NCBI GenBank assembly: GCA_014238625.1
Contig: JABAAS010000022.1
Span: 1 to 12,809, forward strand
DNA length: 12,809 nt
Direction of reading: 5' to 3'
DNA from: Alphaproteobacteria bacterium
GTDB lineage: Bacteria > Pseudomonadota > Alphaproteobacteria > JABAAW01
In this document: in pieces, positions 6,812-12,809 of the stretch
Layout: every line of letters begins with the position of its first letter
Position numbering within the stretch: the first letter of the stretch is position 1
Position numbers and translations under genes: made by a program
The notes under the pieces: generated by a model
Databases searched by the model: none
What the model saw: the letters and a program-made list of their open reading frames with translations, nothing else
What the model was told of the DNA's origin: nothing

Positions 6812-8329
6812 TTATTGGTTAGCTCTGAGAGCTTGTTGCCTTCGCCTATCGACGGAGGATCCGATTCTCATGGCTTCTCGATATTTAGTTACTGTCCGCC
6901 TAGCGATTTCGACTCCCTCCTCCTTTAGCTTTGCGACGATTTTATCGTCGGAGAGTGTTTGTGTAGAGATTTCTTCGTTGATGAGTTGTCTTATACGATA
7001 TCGCACGGCTTTTGCGGATAGAGAAGTATGCATAATGGAGTTGTGAATAGCTTTTGTGAAGAAGTATCTTAACTCGAACATCCCTCTGGGAGTCTGCATA
7101 TATTTTCCGTTGACGACACGGCTTACGGTGCTTTCGTGCATACTGATAGTATCTGCTATATCGCGTAGGACGAGCGGTGCTAGTCGAGCGATACCGTATC
7201 GAAAGAATCCGCGTTGTCTTTTGACGATTTCAGCTGCGACCTTTAGAATTGTCTGAGCCCTCTGATCGAGAGCTCTAGTTATCCAATTAGCGCTTTGCCA
7301 GCGTTCCTTTAAGAATTCTTGTCCTTGCGCATCGCCGCGCAAGGTAATCTCGGCGGAGATTTGTGCATGGTATTCGCGGTTGACGAGCACTCGAGGAAGT
7401 GTTTCGTTGTTTAGCTCGACCTGCCAAATATCGCTTTGCTCTTCGTCTTCGATTTTGAGCTCTCGCATTATGAGGTCTGGCACGACTGTCTGCACGGGTC
7501 TATGGTCGAATGCTGATGCGGGGCGAGGGTTAAGGTTTCGTATTATAGCCAAAGCTTTTTCGAAATTTTTTCTATCGAGCGAGCAGCGTTTTCGTAAGAC
7601 TTCACTTTCGCCAGTAGCGAGCAAGTCGAGCCCTGCTAGCAAAGTATCGAGTTCTGGGGTTAGCATTTCTCGATCTTGCAATTGCAATTTAAGAGATTCG
7701 GCTAGATTACGAGCGAACAAGCCTGATGGTTCGAATTGCTGCAATTTTTCTAGTACGACTTCGGCTTTTTCTTTAGAACAACCGAGCTGTTTAGCAGCTT
7801 CTTTCATAGATATTGGTAAGAAGCCGTTTTCGTCGAGTGAATCGATGAAGAAGGCACCTATTGCGCGTTCCATTTCATCCTGTATATCCAAGCCGAGTTG
7901 TTGCTGCAGATGATGCGCCAGACTACGTTCAGTTTCATCTTCTATATCATTTGTGAGCGTTTCTCCTTGTTGCGCTTTTCCCCGAGTTGCTTGCTCTCCT
8001 TGGTCGAAGACATTTTCGTAAGACACATCGAGAGATTCTTGATCGGCTTGAGCTTCTCGTAGCATATCGAGCGAATCTTTTTCTTCTCCCTCCAGTCGCT
8101 GAGTTTCTTCTTCTTGGCTATCTGAGCTCTGTGAGGAGTTTTCTTTGTTATTTTGAGTTTTTTCTTCTTCTTCGTCTTTTTCTAAGAACGGATTTTCTTC
8201 GATTTGCTGTTCGACCCAAGTTTCGATATCTGTTGCGTTCATCTGCAGCAATTTGATTGCTTGTTGCAACTGAGGAGTTAGCACCAAAGATTGTGCTGCC
8301 TTGAGTTCGAGTTTTGGAGCTATTGCCAT
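6812..8329 (-). CDS. rpoN: RNA polymerase sigma-54 factor
   Basis: A 505-residue sigma-54 with the full layout. The Gln/Leu-rich region I (QSLVLTPQLQQAIKLLQMNA) interacts with enhancer-binding activators. An acidic, low-complexity linker follows (about 52-100, EEEEKTQNNKENSSQSSDSQ and onward). Then come the core-binding region and a helix-turn-helix region (DTISMHESTVSRVVNGKYMQ), and finally the RpoN box ARRTVTKYR at 476-484, which reads the -24 promoter element. The protein directs polymerase to -24/-12 promoters that need an AAA+ activator; none is encoded in this window. It lies 39 bp after lptB, a common alphaproteobacterial order. I see no clear ribosome site before the ATG at 8329, but the N-terminal homology fixes the start. 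The usual downstream partners (hpf, ptsN) are absent; the metal exporter gene follows instead. Confidence 0.97.
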   Translation of the reverse strand: MAIAPKLELKAAQSLVLTPQLQQAIKLLQMNATDIETWVEQQIEENPFLEKDEEEEKTQNNKENSSQSSDSQEEETQRLEGEEKDSLDMLREAQADQESLDVSYENVFDQGEQATRGKAQQGETLTNDIEDETERSLAHHLQQQLGLDIQDEMERAIGAFFIDSLDENGFLPISMKEAAKQLGCSKEKAEVVLEKLQQFEPSGLFARNLAESLKLQLQDREMLTPELDTLLAGLDLLATGESEVLRKRCSLDRKNFEKALAIIRNLNPRPASAFDHRPVQTVVPDLIMRELKIEDEEQSDIWQVELNNETLPRVLVNREYHAQISAEITLRGDAQGQEFLKERWQSANWITRALDQRAQTILKVAAEIVKRQRGFFRYGIARLAPLVLRDIADTISMHESTVSRVVNGKYMQTPRGMFELRYFFTKAIHNSIMHTSLSAKAVRYRIRQLINEEISTQTLSDDKIVAKLKEEGVEIARRTVTKYREAMRIGSSVDRRRQQALRANQ

Positions 8330-8368
8330 GGTAGATTTATTTTAGTTTTTTGCGTAGTTTTTTTATGA

Positions 8369-9133
8369 TTATATACGAAATCTGTTTCCTAGGTAGTATC
8401 GCCTAACTAGCGGGTTTTTGGCAATTTGTTTTGGCGTTCCGGCAGCGATTATGGTTCCTTTGTACATAACATATGTTTTATCGATGAATTTTAGCAGTTC
8501 GTATATATTGTGATCGCTGATTAGAATTCCGATTCCCCGTTTTTTGAGTTTTGAGATTAGCGTTTCTATTTCGGATACGGCTATGGGATCGATTCCTGCG
8601 AGTGGCTCGTCTAGTAGCATGAATTGTGGGTTGCAACATAAGGCTCGAGCGATTTCTAGGCGTTGTTTTTCTCCGCCAGATAATAGTTGAGCTTTTCTGC
8701 TTCGTAGCTCTACTAGTGAAAAGTCTTCGAGTAGTGTATTTAGAATTTCGTTACGCTCGTGTTTTTTGTGATGTAGCTCTAGTATTGATTTCAGATTGTC
8801 TTCTACGCTGAGTCCTTGGAACAAGGAAGTTTCTTGGGGAATATATGTTATGCGTAAGTCTGCTCTTTTTTCGCTACTAAGTGATGAGATATCTTTTTTA
8901 TTTAGGAATACTCGACCTTTATCAGCGGAAATCAATCCTGCTAGGATGTAGAAGAATGTAGTTTTCCCGGCTCCGTTTGGTCCTATCAATCCGACGCTTT
9001 CGCCCTCTCTGACCTGTATGGAGAGGTCTTGTAGCACATTTAGTTTTTGATATGATTTCCATATAGCACGAGCTTCCAGCATCCTATTTTCTGCCCCACT
9101 CGTTTTGGAAGAAATTTTAGTATTTGTCAGCAT
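8369..9133 (-). CDS. lptB: LPS export ABC transporter ATP-binding protein LptB
   Basis: A 254-residue cytoplasmic ATPase that powers the LptB2FGC complex, which extracts LPS from the inner membrane. Seen: Walker A GPNGAGKTT (51-59), Q-loop YIPQ (Q100), signature LSGGEKQRLE (151-160), Walker B FMLLDE (171-176), D-loop and H-loop (H208 in ISDHN). It ends with the LptB-typical RRYYLGNRFRI. The ATG at 9133 overlaps the upstream stop by 1 base (TAATG), indicating translational coupling. Relative to typical LptB proteins it has about 15 extra N-terminal residues; an internal Met at residue 18 (before LEARAIWKSYQK) is the alternative start. The permease genes lptF and lptG are not in the window. Identity is certain from the motifs and the kdsD-lptC/A-lptB-rpoN context. 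Confidence 0.96.
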   Translation of the reverse strand: MLTNTKISSKTSGAENRMLEARAIWKSYQKLNVLQDLSIQVREGESVGLIGPNGAGKTTFFYILAGLISADKGRVFLNKKDISSLSSEKRADLRITYIPQETSLFQGLSVEDNLKSILELHHKKHERNEILNTLLEDFSLVELRSRKAQLLSGGEKQRLEIARALCCNPQFMLLDEPLAGIDPIAVSEIETLISKLKKRGIGILISDHNIYELLKFIDKTYVMYKGTIIAAGTPKQIAKNPLVRRYYLGNRFRI

Positions 9134-10425
9134 TAGCTATTGAGCTTGAAGAATCGTTGCGCGAGCTCCTTTTCGAGTTTTTTTGACTCGAGTTTAAATT
9201 GCTGTTTGCTCAAGTTATAGCGTAGACAGGGACTTTTTAGAATTACTTCACCGAGTCGCACTTTCACTGCTCCGCATAGGATTCCGCTATTATCTTTTAT
9301 GCTATGCCCTCCTTTTTGTCCTGCTACTTCTGTCCCGTCGGCAAAGATAATCCGCGCGAGTTTTTTTCCACTGCCTTTATATCGAGCCTGTTTGCCTTGT
9401 ATTATTATACTTTGAGCCATCAGCGTCCACACTGGATTTGAGCTATTTTTATTTTTATTCTGTATTAGATATTCTTTTATGACCACTTTTTTTTTCAGCA
9501 TCACGCGTCTTATAGATTTTGCTCCGAAAGCTTCTCCCAAGTTTCCTCCCAAGTTTCCTCCAAAGTTTTCTCCAAAGATTTGGCAATTTTTGTTTGTATC
9601 AGGATTTTTTTCTTGGCAAGCAATTACTTCAGCGAGTTCAGCTTCCCCTTTATATTTTTTTGTATCATTTTCGTATTGTATCAGCACCCCTTTTTCCAGC
9701 AACATTGTTTGCTGTTTTTTATCTGCGTAATTTTTTAACTGCGCTTGTTTTTGCGCATTTATAGTTATGCCTGGCGCGTTGAAGGTAATATTTTTTATGA
9801 GCCTTATATCTCCATTGGACTGAATTACCCCTCCGCGTTCGGAATGTATCGTAGCCTCGTTAATTTCTATTGATAGTGGGTCATTTGTACTGATTTTATG
9901 TTCGGCGTTGAGGTTTTGATAGGTTAGCGATCGAGTTTTTAGCGATATCCCCGCATTACTTGCTTGAGCCCCATCCTCACATAGTAGTTTGATGCCGATT
10001 GCGCCTTTATTTTTAGCCCAATTATCTTGGTATGTAATTTTTGTATACTCGTTTTGCGATAGCTTCGCTTCAGATGGAGATTGTTGCAAATGCCCGCATT
10101 GAATTACCCAGCCTTTTTGTGTTACTGGATATCTCTTGTTGTTTTTTTCATTAGCGAGAGAAATTTGTCCTTTTGCTTTGAACATTTGCCAGCCATCTTT
10201 GTAGGTCTGTTGCGAGATTGGCAAGCGAGTTAGCTGTTTTTGCCTACTGTCGTTATGCCAACCGAGCATAGCTACTGGTATTGCTATGGCACATAATAAG
10301 AGCAAAGCATCTACCATCAATTTTCCTTTTGTTTCGTCATATTGCAGCCTATACCTCGCTATATAGTGCTGTAACGACTTTGCTTCGCTTACGAGCTTTC
10401 GTAATTTGTTCATCATTTCCCTCAT
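9133..10425 (-). CDS. LptC-LptA-like fusion protein, membrane-anchored periplasmic LPS transport protein
   Basis: One ORF of 430 residues occupies the place where alphaproteobacteria usually have separate lptC and lptA. Start chosen at 10425, whose ATG overlaps the kdsD stop (ATGA); the frame also has an ATG at 10446. A basic N-terminus leads into one membrane helix (about 36-56, LMVDALLLLCAIAIPVAML) with a periplasmic remainder. Residues about 60-220 would match the LptC beta-jellyroll. The rest contains OstA/LptA-like strands, such as the C-terminal ILCGAVKVRLGEVILKSPCL then RYNLSKQQFKLES. There is no second signal peptide. A Gly/Asn-rich repeat (ENF-GGNL-GGNL-GEAF) around 286-300 may be a linker. 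The protein is richer in Lys and Asn than its neighbours and diverged, so the domain split is inferred mainly from position, length and strand pattern. Alternative: an unusually long LptC, with lptA elsewhere. Confidence 0.68.
   Translation of the reverse strand: MREMMNKLRKLVSEAKSLQHYIARYRLQYDETKGKLMVDALLLLCAIAIPVAMLGWHNDSRQKQLTRLPISQQTYKDGWQMFKAKGQISLANEKNNKRYPVTQKGWVIQCGHLQQSPSEAKLSQNEYTKITYQDNWAKNKGAIGIKLLCEDGAQASNAGISLKTRSLTYQNLNAEHKISTNDPLSIEINEATIHSERGGVIQSNGDIRLIKNITFNAPGITINAQKQAQLKNYADKKQQTMLLEKGVLIQYENDTKKYKGEAELAEVIACQEKNPDTNKNCQIFGENFGGNLGGNLGEAFGAKSIRRVMLKKKVVIKEYLIQNKNKNSSNPVWTLMAQSIIIQGKQARYKGSGKKLARIIFADGTEVAGQKGGHSIKDNSGILCGAVKVRLGEVILKSPCLRYNLSKQQFKLESKKLEKELAQRFFKLNS
9527..9574 (-). 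repeat. 12-bp tandem repeat, 4 copies, in frame in the LptC-LptA-like gene
   Basis: On the plus strand the units are aaagcttctccc, aagtttcctccc, aagtttcctcca and aagttttctcca, starting at 9527, 9539, 9551 and 9563. They encode the GENF-GGNL-GGNL-GEAF stretch. The unit length preserves the frame, as in the other arrays of this window. Confidence 0.88.
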
Positions 10426-11282
10426 GCTTGCCCTGCGCGCAAGCAATCTTGTAGATGTAGCAATCCTACGACTTGCTTATTTTTGTCCAAGACGACGAGC
10501 GCGGTTATGTTATTAGCGTTCATTATCTCGATGCCTTCTGCTACGAGTTTATTTTGTTCTATTGTTCGTATATTTTTGCTCATTACTGTTTCAACATCTG
10601 TTTCGAAAGTTTTTGTGCTACTTTTGTTTTCTATCATCCATCGCCTTAGATCGCCGTCGGTTATGATTCCGTGTGCTTTTTTATTTTTATCACAGACGAT
10701 AGCGGATCCGAGTCTTTTGCTGTTTGCTTCTATGATAGCATCGCGCATTGTGCTATCGAGTTCGACTATAGGTAGAGCTTCTCCTTTGTGCATAATACTT
10801 TCCACGCGTATTAGTTTTTGTCCGAGCTTTCCGCCTGGGTGAAATTTATGGAATTGCTTAGCGGTGAAGTTTCGCCTTTCTAGCAAGGTTATAGCGAGCG
10901 CGTCTCCGTATACGAGTGCGCTGGTAGTTGAGCTTGTCGGAGCCAAACCCATGGGACAAGCCTCCTCGACTTTTGGCATTAGCAATAGCTTGTCTGCTTG
11001 TATAGCGAGGGAGCTATCAGCGTGCGCGGTCATTGCGATCAACAAGATTTTGTGCCGCCTTGTGTATGTTACAATGTCTACAAGCTCTTCGGTATCCCCG
11101 GAGCTTGAAAGGGCGAGCACGGCGTCGTTTCGCATTACCATGCCCAAATCGCCATGGCTTGCTTCGGCAGGATGAACAAAATATGCGGGCGTTCCTGTTG
11201 ATGCGAGAGTAGCTGCGATTTTTCGAGCTATATGCCCACTTTTCCCCATTCCAGTTACGATTACGCGCCCCTTTAGAGCCAT
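10422..11282 (-). CDS. kdsD: Arabinose-5-phosphate isomerase (KdsD/KpsF), start codon unresolved
   Basis: Converts ribulose-5-phosphate to arabinose-5-phosphate, the first step towards Kdo for LPS. A SIS domain carries GKSGHIARKIAATLASTGTP, HPAEASHGDLGM, the SSSGDTEE sugar-phosphate loop and KFHPGGKLGQ. Two CBS domains follow (about 160-215 and 225-284; GIITDGDLRRW, VVGLLHLQDCLRAG). Only the region from the first in-frame ATG (11282) is given as CDS: 286 residues, against about 320-330 in the family. The family-typical N-terminal helices continue upstream in the same frame (ARRTIILQREAISKLEHNL ... AFSATIDELM), but no ATG, GTG or TTG occurs there before the stop at 11517. The ATG at 11282 would delete conserved helices and lacks a convincing ribosome site. 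The gene therefore uses a non-standard start, depends on a frameshift, or is N-terminally damaged. The stop overlaps the next gene (ATGA). Confidence 0.93.
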   Translation of the reverse strand: MALKGRVIVTGMGKSGHIARKIAATLASTGTPAYFVHPAEASHGDLGMVMRNDAVLALSSSGDTEELVDIVTYTRRHKILLIAMTAHADSSLAIQADKLLLMPKVEEACPMGLAPTSSTTSALVYGDALAITLLERRNFTAKQFHKFHPGGKLGQKLIRVESIMHKGEALPIVELDSTMRDAIIEANSKRLGSAIVCDKNKKAHGIITDGDLRRWMIENKSSTKTFETDVETVMSKNIRTIEQNKLVAEGIEIMNANNITALVVLDKNKQVVGLLHLQDCLRAGQA

Positions 11283-11516
11283 AAGCTCGTCGATAGTCGC
11301 GGAGAAAGCTTTTGCTTGCTGCGGGTCGTTTTTTAGATTGTGTTCAAGTTTAGAAATAGCCTCGCGCTGCAGTATTATTGTTCTGCGCGCGCATGCGATG
11401 TCTTCGTTGGTTATTTTTTGATTGATTATTCTCTGGTCGATTATTCTTATGTTGATTATTTTTGGGTCGATTATTTTTAGATTTTTTGTTTTTTTATTAG
11501 CCCGCCATAGTGCGGA
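11283..11516 (-). other. In-frame N-terminal extension of kdsD without a standard start codon
   Basis: Open frame continuous with kdsD, bounded upstream by TAG (11519-11517). The part nearest kdsD (about 11283-11400) translates to family-like KdsD sequence (IACARRTIILQREAISKLEH and onward). The part further upstream is low-complexity Ile/Asn/Lys from a 15-bp array and is unlikely to be native KdsD. ATGs at 11394 and 11508 are both out of frame: the first runs into TAA after 14 codons, the second reads Met-Ala-Gly-stop. The 11394 ATG is followed by CGCGCGC. One extra GC pair would give MRARRTIILQREAI in the correct frame, making it a candidate original start. Confidence 0.75.
11409..11483 (-). 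repeat. 15-bp tandem repeat, 5 copies, just upstream of kdsD
   Basis: Units on the plus strand start at 11409, 11424, 11439, 11454 and 11469 (ggttattttttgatt, gattattctctggtc, gattattcttatgtt, gattatttttgggtc, gattatttttagatt). They are aligned with the kdsD codon frame and would read NLKII-DPKII-NIRII-DQRII-NQKIT. The array lies between petC and the recognisable kdsD coding region, and could be 5' untranslated sequence. Confidence 0.9.
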
Positions 11517-11519
11517 CTA
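11498..11519 (-). terminator. Hairpin 21 nt downstream of the petC stop
   Basis: On the minus-strand RNA, UAGUCCGC and GCGGGCUA form an 8-bp stem (one U-G pair) around a 6-nt loop, ACUAUG. On the plus strand the same position is a C-A mismatch, so the fold favours the petC transcript. It is followed by AAUAAAAAAAC rather than a U-tract, so it is not a standard intrinsic terminator. It may mark the petC 3' end, an RNA-processing site, or a barrier before kdsD. Confidence 0.4.
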
Positions 11520-11539
11520 CGATGGATATGAGTATTTTA

Positions 11540-12403
11540 TTAGTGTACTCGCGCCCAGATACGACGTTTGTACATGACTGCAATTATCAAGAATATAATC
11601 AGGAAGATAATCACACGCAAGCCTATGTGTTTTCGTTGTTCTAGCGATGGGTCTGATGCCCAAGTTAGGAACTGCGCTACATCGAATGCCATCTGTTGGA
11701 CGCTAGCCTCAGTCCCATCGCTGAAAGCTATGATGTCTTTGTCTAACGGAGGTGGCATAGCAATTGCTTTTCCTTCGAAGGCAGTATTGTAGTACAACCC
11801 CTCTTTTAATTCGAAACCTGCTGGAGCTTCACTATATTTTGTCATAAGCGCGTATATAAAGTCAGCCCCTCCGTGCGCTGCTTTTTCAGCGACTATCAAA
11901 CTCAAGTCTGTAGGTAACGCCCCGTTGTTTGCCGCCCGCGCTGCTGCATCGTTAGGGAAAGGCGATACAAAAGGATCGGCAGGCAGAGCAAGTCGCGAGT
12001 AGTACTCTCCTTCGTCGTTTGGTCCGTCTTCCACCTCACTGAGCGCAGCCAAAGCTATTACTTGCGCTTGCGAGTATCCCAACTCTTTTAAATCTCGGTA
12101 GTGTAGGAAGCGCATAGCGTGGCAGGCTGCACAAACTTGAGTGTATACTTCGTATCCGCGTCGTAAGGATGCTTTATCAAAATGTCCTAGGATTCCTTTG
12201 AATGTCCAACTTTGTTTTTCTATGACATCAGCCTGATCAGCTGCGTTACTTTTGACGGTCAACATTGTAAGCACCAGCAGAATGCACGAGCCTATGACAA
12301 ATGTACGGAGAAATGTACGGGCGAGTGTCTGTGCGAGTGTCTGGGCAAATGCCTTCTGGTTGATTGCCAGCGCAATTTTTCTGCTCAAGAGTTTTTTGTT
12401 CAT
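11540..12403 (-). CDS. petC: Cytochrome c1, ubiquinol-cytochrome c reductase subunit
   Basis: The haem c subunit of the bc1 complex; it passes electrons from the Rieske protein to cytochrome c on the periplasmic side. With the ATG at 12403 it has 287 residues, normal for separate alphaproteobacterial cytochrome c1 proteins. A long signal sequence (about 1-54, ending near SNAADQADV) is followed by haem-binding CAACH (91-95) and the family motif GALPTDLSL (161-169). The likely axial Met is in AIAMPPPL (M216), and a C-terminal anchor helix spans 262-277 (VIIFLIIFLIIAVM) before a basic tail. A GTG at 12412 is an alternative start, but no homology requires it. Oddly, the N-terminal part contains a 12-bp repeat array reading AFAQ-TLAQ-TLAR-TFLR. 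The petB stop lies 15 bp upstream, so they share a transcript. Confidence 0.96.
   Translation of the reverse strand: MNKKLLSRKIALAINQKAFAQTLAQTLARTFLRTFVIGSCILLVLTMLTVKSNAADQADVIEKQSWTFKGILGHFDKASLRRGYEVYTQVCAACHAMRFLHYRDLKELGYSQAQVIALAALSEVEDGPNDEGEYYSRLALPADPFVSPFPNDAAARAANNGALPTDLSLIVAEKAAHGGADFIYALMTKYSEAPAGFELKEGLYYNTAFEGKAIAMPPPLDKDIIAFSDGTEASVQQMAFDVAQFLTWASDPSLEQRKHIGLRVIIFLIIFLIIAVMYKRRIWARVH
12300..12359 (-). repeat. 12-bp tandem array in the petC signal-sequence region
   Basis: Plus-strand units aatgtacggaga, aatgtacgggcg, agtgtctgtgcg and agtgtctgggca start at 12300, 12312, 12324 and 12336. A degenerate fifth unit (aatgccttctgg) starts at 12348. They encode a 4-residue periodicity (AFAQ-TLAQ-TLAR-TFLR) just before the hydrophobic core of the signal sequence. 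The frame is preserved. Confidence 0.85.
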
Positions 12404-12418
12404 AGCGACCACTATCTT

Positions 12419-12809
12419 TTAAGAGTCGTGAGGATGGTTGGAAGTTTTGAGAACCGGTTCGCTGATGCTTGCGGGTAATTTGGCGGGTCTTTCGAAGAAA
12501 CTTAGTAAAGGGATCAGTAGCAGGAAGAATCCGAAATAATATATAGTTCCCAACCGTGCCCACAGTATGTATGGCTCTTCTGCTGGCTTGCTCCCGAGCC
12601 ACCCTAAGAACAGTGCATCTATGACGAAGAGCCACAAGAACCATCGATATAGGGGTCGATAACGGCAACTCCGTATTTTCGAGCGGTCTAGGAACGGTAA
12701 GAACAGCAGAATAGCGACTCCACCGAACAACCCGATCACTCCGAGCAATTTGTTTGGTATAGCCCGCAAGATTGCGTAGAAGGGAAGGAAGTACCACTCA
12801 GGCACGATA
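12419..12809 (-). CDS. petB: Cytochrome b of the bc1 complex, C-terminal part (5' end outside window)
   Basis: The frame is open to the right edge; the GTG at 12805 is the Val of the motif, not a start. The visible 130 residues begin with (I)VPEWYFLPFYAILRAIPNK, carrying the PEWY motif of the quinol-oxidation (Qo) site. Three membrane helices follow, equivalent to F, G and H of cytochrome b: about 16-38 (LLGVIGLFGGVAILLFLPF), 50-70 (RWFLWLFVIDALFLGWLGS) and 80-103 (LGTIYYFGFFLLLIPLLSFF). A short polar tail ends at TAA, 15 bp before the petC ATG. The protein oxidises ubiquinol in the inner membrane, with its haems in the part not seen. The petB-petC order is the standard operon; petA would lie further right. 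The Qo motif is intact. Confidence 0.95.
   Translation of the reverse strand, partial: IVPEWYFLPFYAILRAIPNKLLGVIGLFGGVAILLFLPFLDRSKIRSCRYRPLYRWFLWLFVIDALFLGWLGSKPAEEPYILWARLGTIYYFGFFLLLIPLLSFFERPAKLPASISEPVLKTSNHPHDS

Noticed and set aside
7380..7913. 177-codon plus-strand open frame antisense to rpoN
   Set aside because: Serine-rich, no family features, entirely opposite a certain rpoN gene; a codon-bias shadow.
12246..12797. 183-codon minus-strand open frame overlapping petB and petC
   Set aside because: It runs through the cytochrome b and c1 genes in another frame and shows no motif; the PEWY and CAACH frames are the real ones.

Overview
The window reads as a stretch of an alphaproteobacterial chromosome of moderate GC content (my impression by eye; not computed). 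Three neighbourhoods support this. An outer-membrane-channel gene precedes valS with one gene between them, which is the usual alphaproteobacterial tolC-popZ-valS order. A kdsD - lptC/lptA - lptB - rpoN cluster is present. A cytochrome bc1 operon (petB-petC) closes the window. I cannot place the lineage more precisely from this sequence.

Layout. Plus strand, 1-5261: the C-terminal half of a TolC-type protein (cut by the left edge), a 626-residue protein of unknown family overlapping it by 4 bp (639-2519), then a complete valyl-tRNA synthetase (2562-5261). Minus strand, reading from the right edge leftwards: the end of petB (cytochrome b), petC (cytochrome c1), kdsD (arabinose-5-phosphate isomerase), one long ORF that looks like an LptC-LptA fusion, lptB, rpoN (sigma-54), a 263-bp leader/promoter region, and a putative 10-TM metal exporter of the ArsP_2 type, convergent with valS.

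How the genes work together. kdsD supplies the precursor of Kdo for lipid A/LPS. LptB and the LptC-LptA-like protein are parts of the machine that moves LPS to the outer membrane. kdsD, lptC-A and lptB overlap or abut (ATGA, TAATG), so they are almost certainly one transcript, with rpoN 39 bp further on. TolC is the outer membrane duct of efflux and type I secretion systems. PetB and PetC are subunits of the respiratory bc1 complex.

Most notable points. (1) The 626-residue protein sits where popZ normally lies, but is basic, partly membrane-like and unrecognised. (2) Short tandem arrays with 12- or 15-bp units recur in frame in five genes or gene starts, with a 9-bp array in a non-coding leader. 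(3) kdsD has clear family homology for about 45 codons upstream of its first possible ATG, but no ATG, GTG or TTG in that frame. (4) lptC and lptA appear fused. (5) The exporter gene has a candidate sigma-70 promoter followed by a leader of about 190 nt containing two adjacent inverted repeats and a repeat array.
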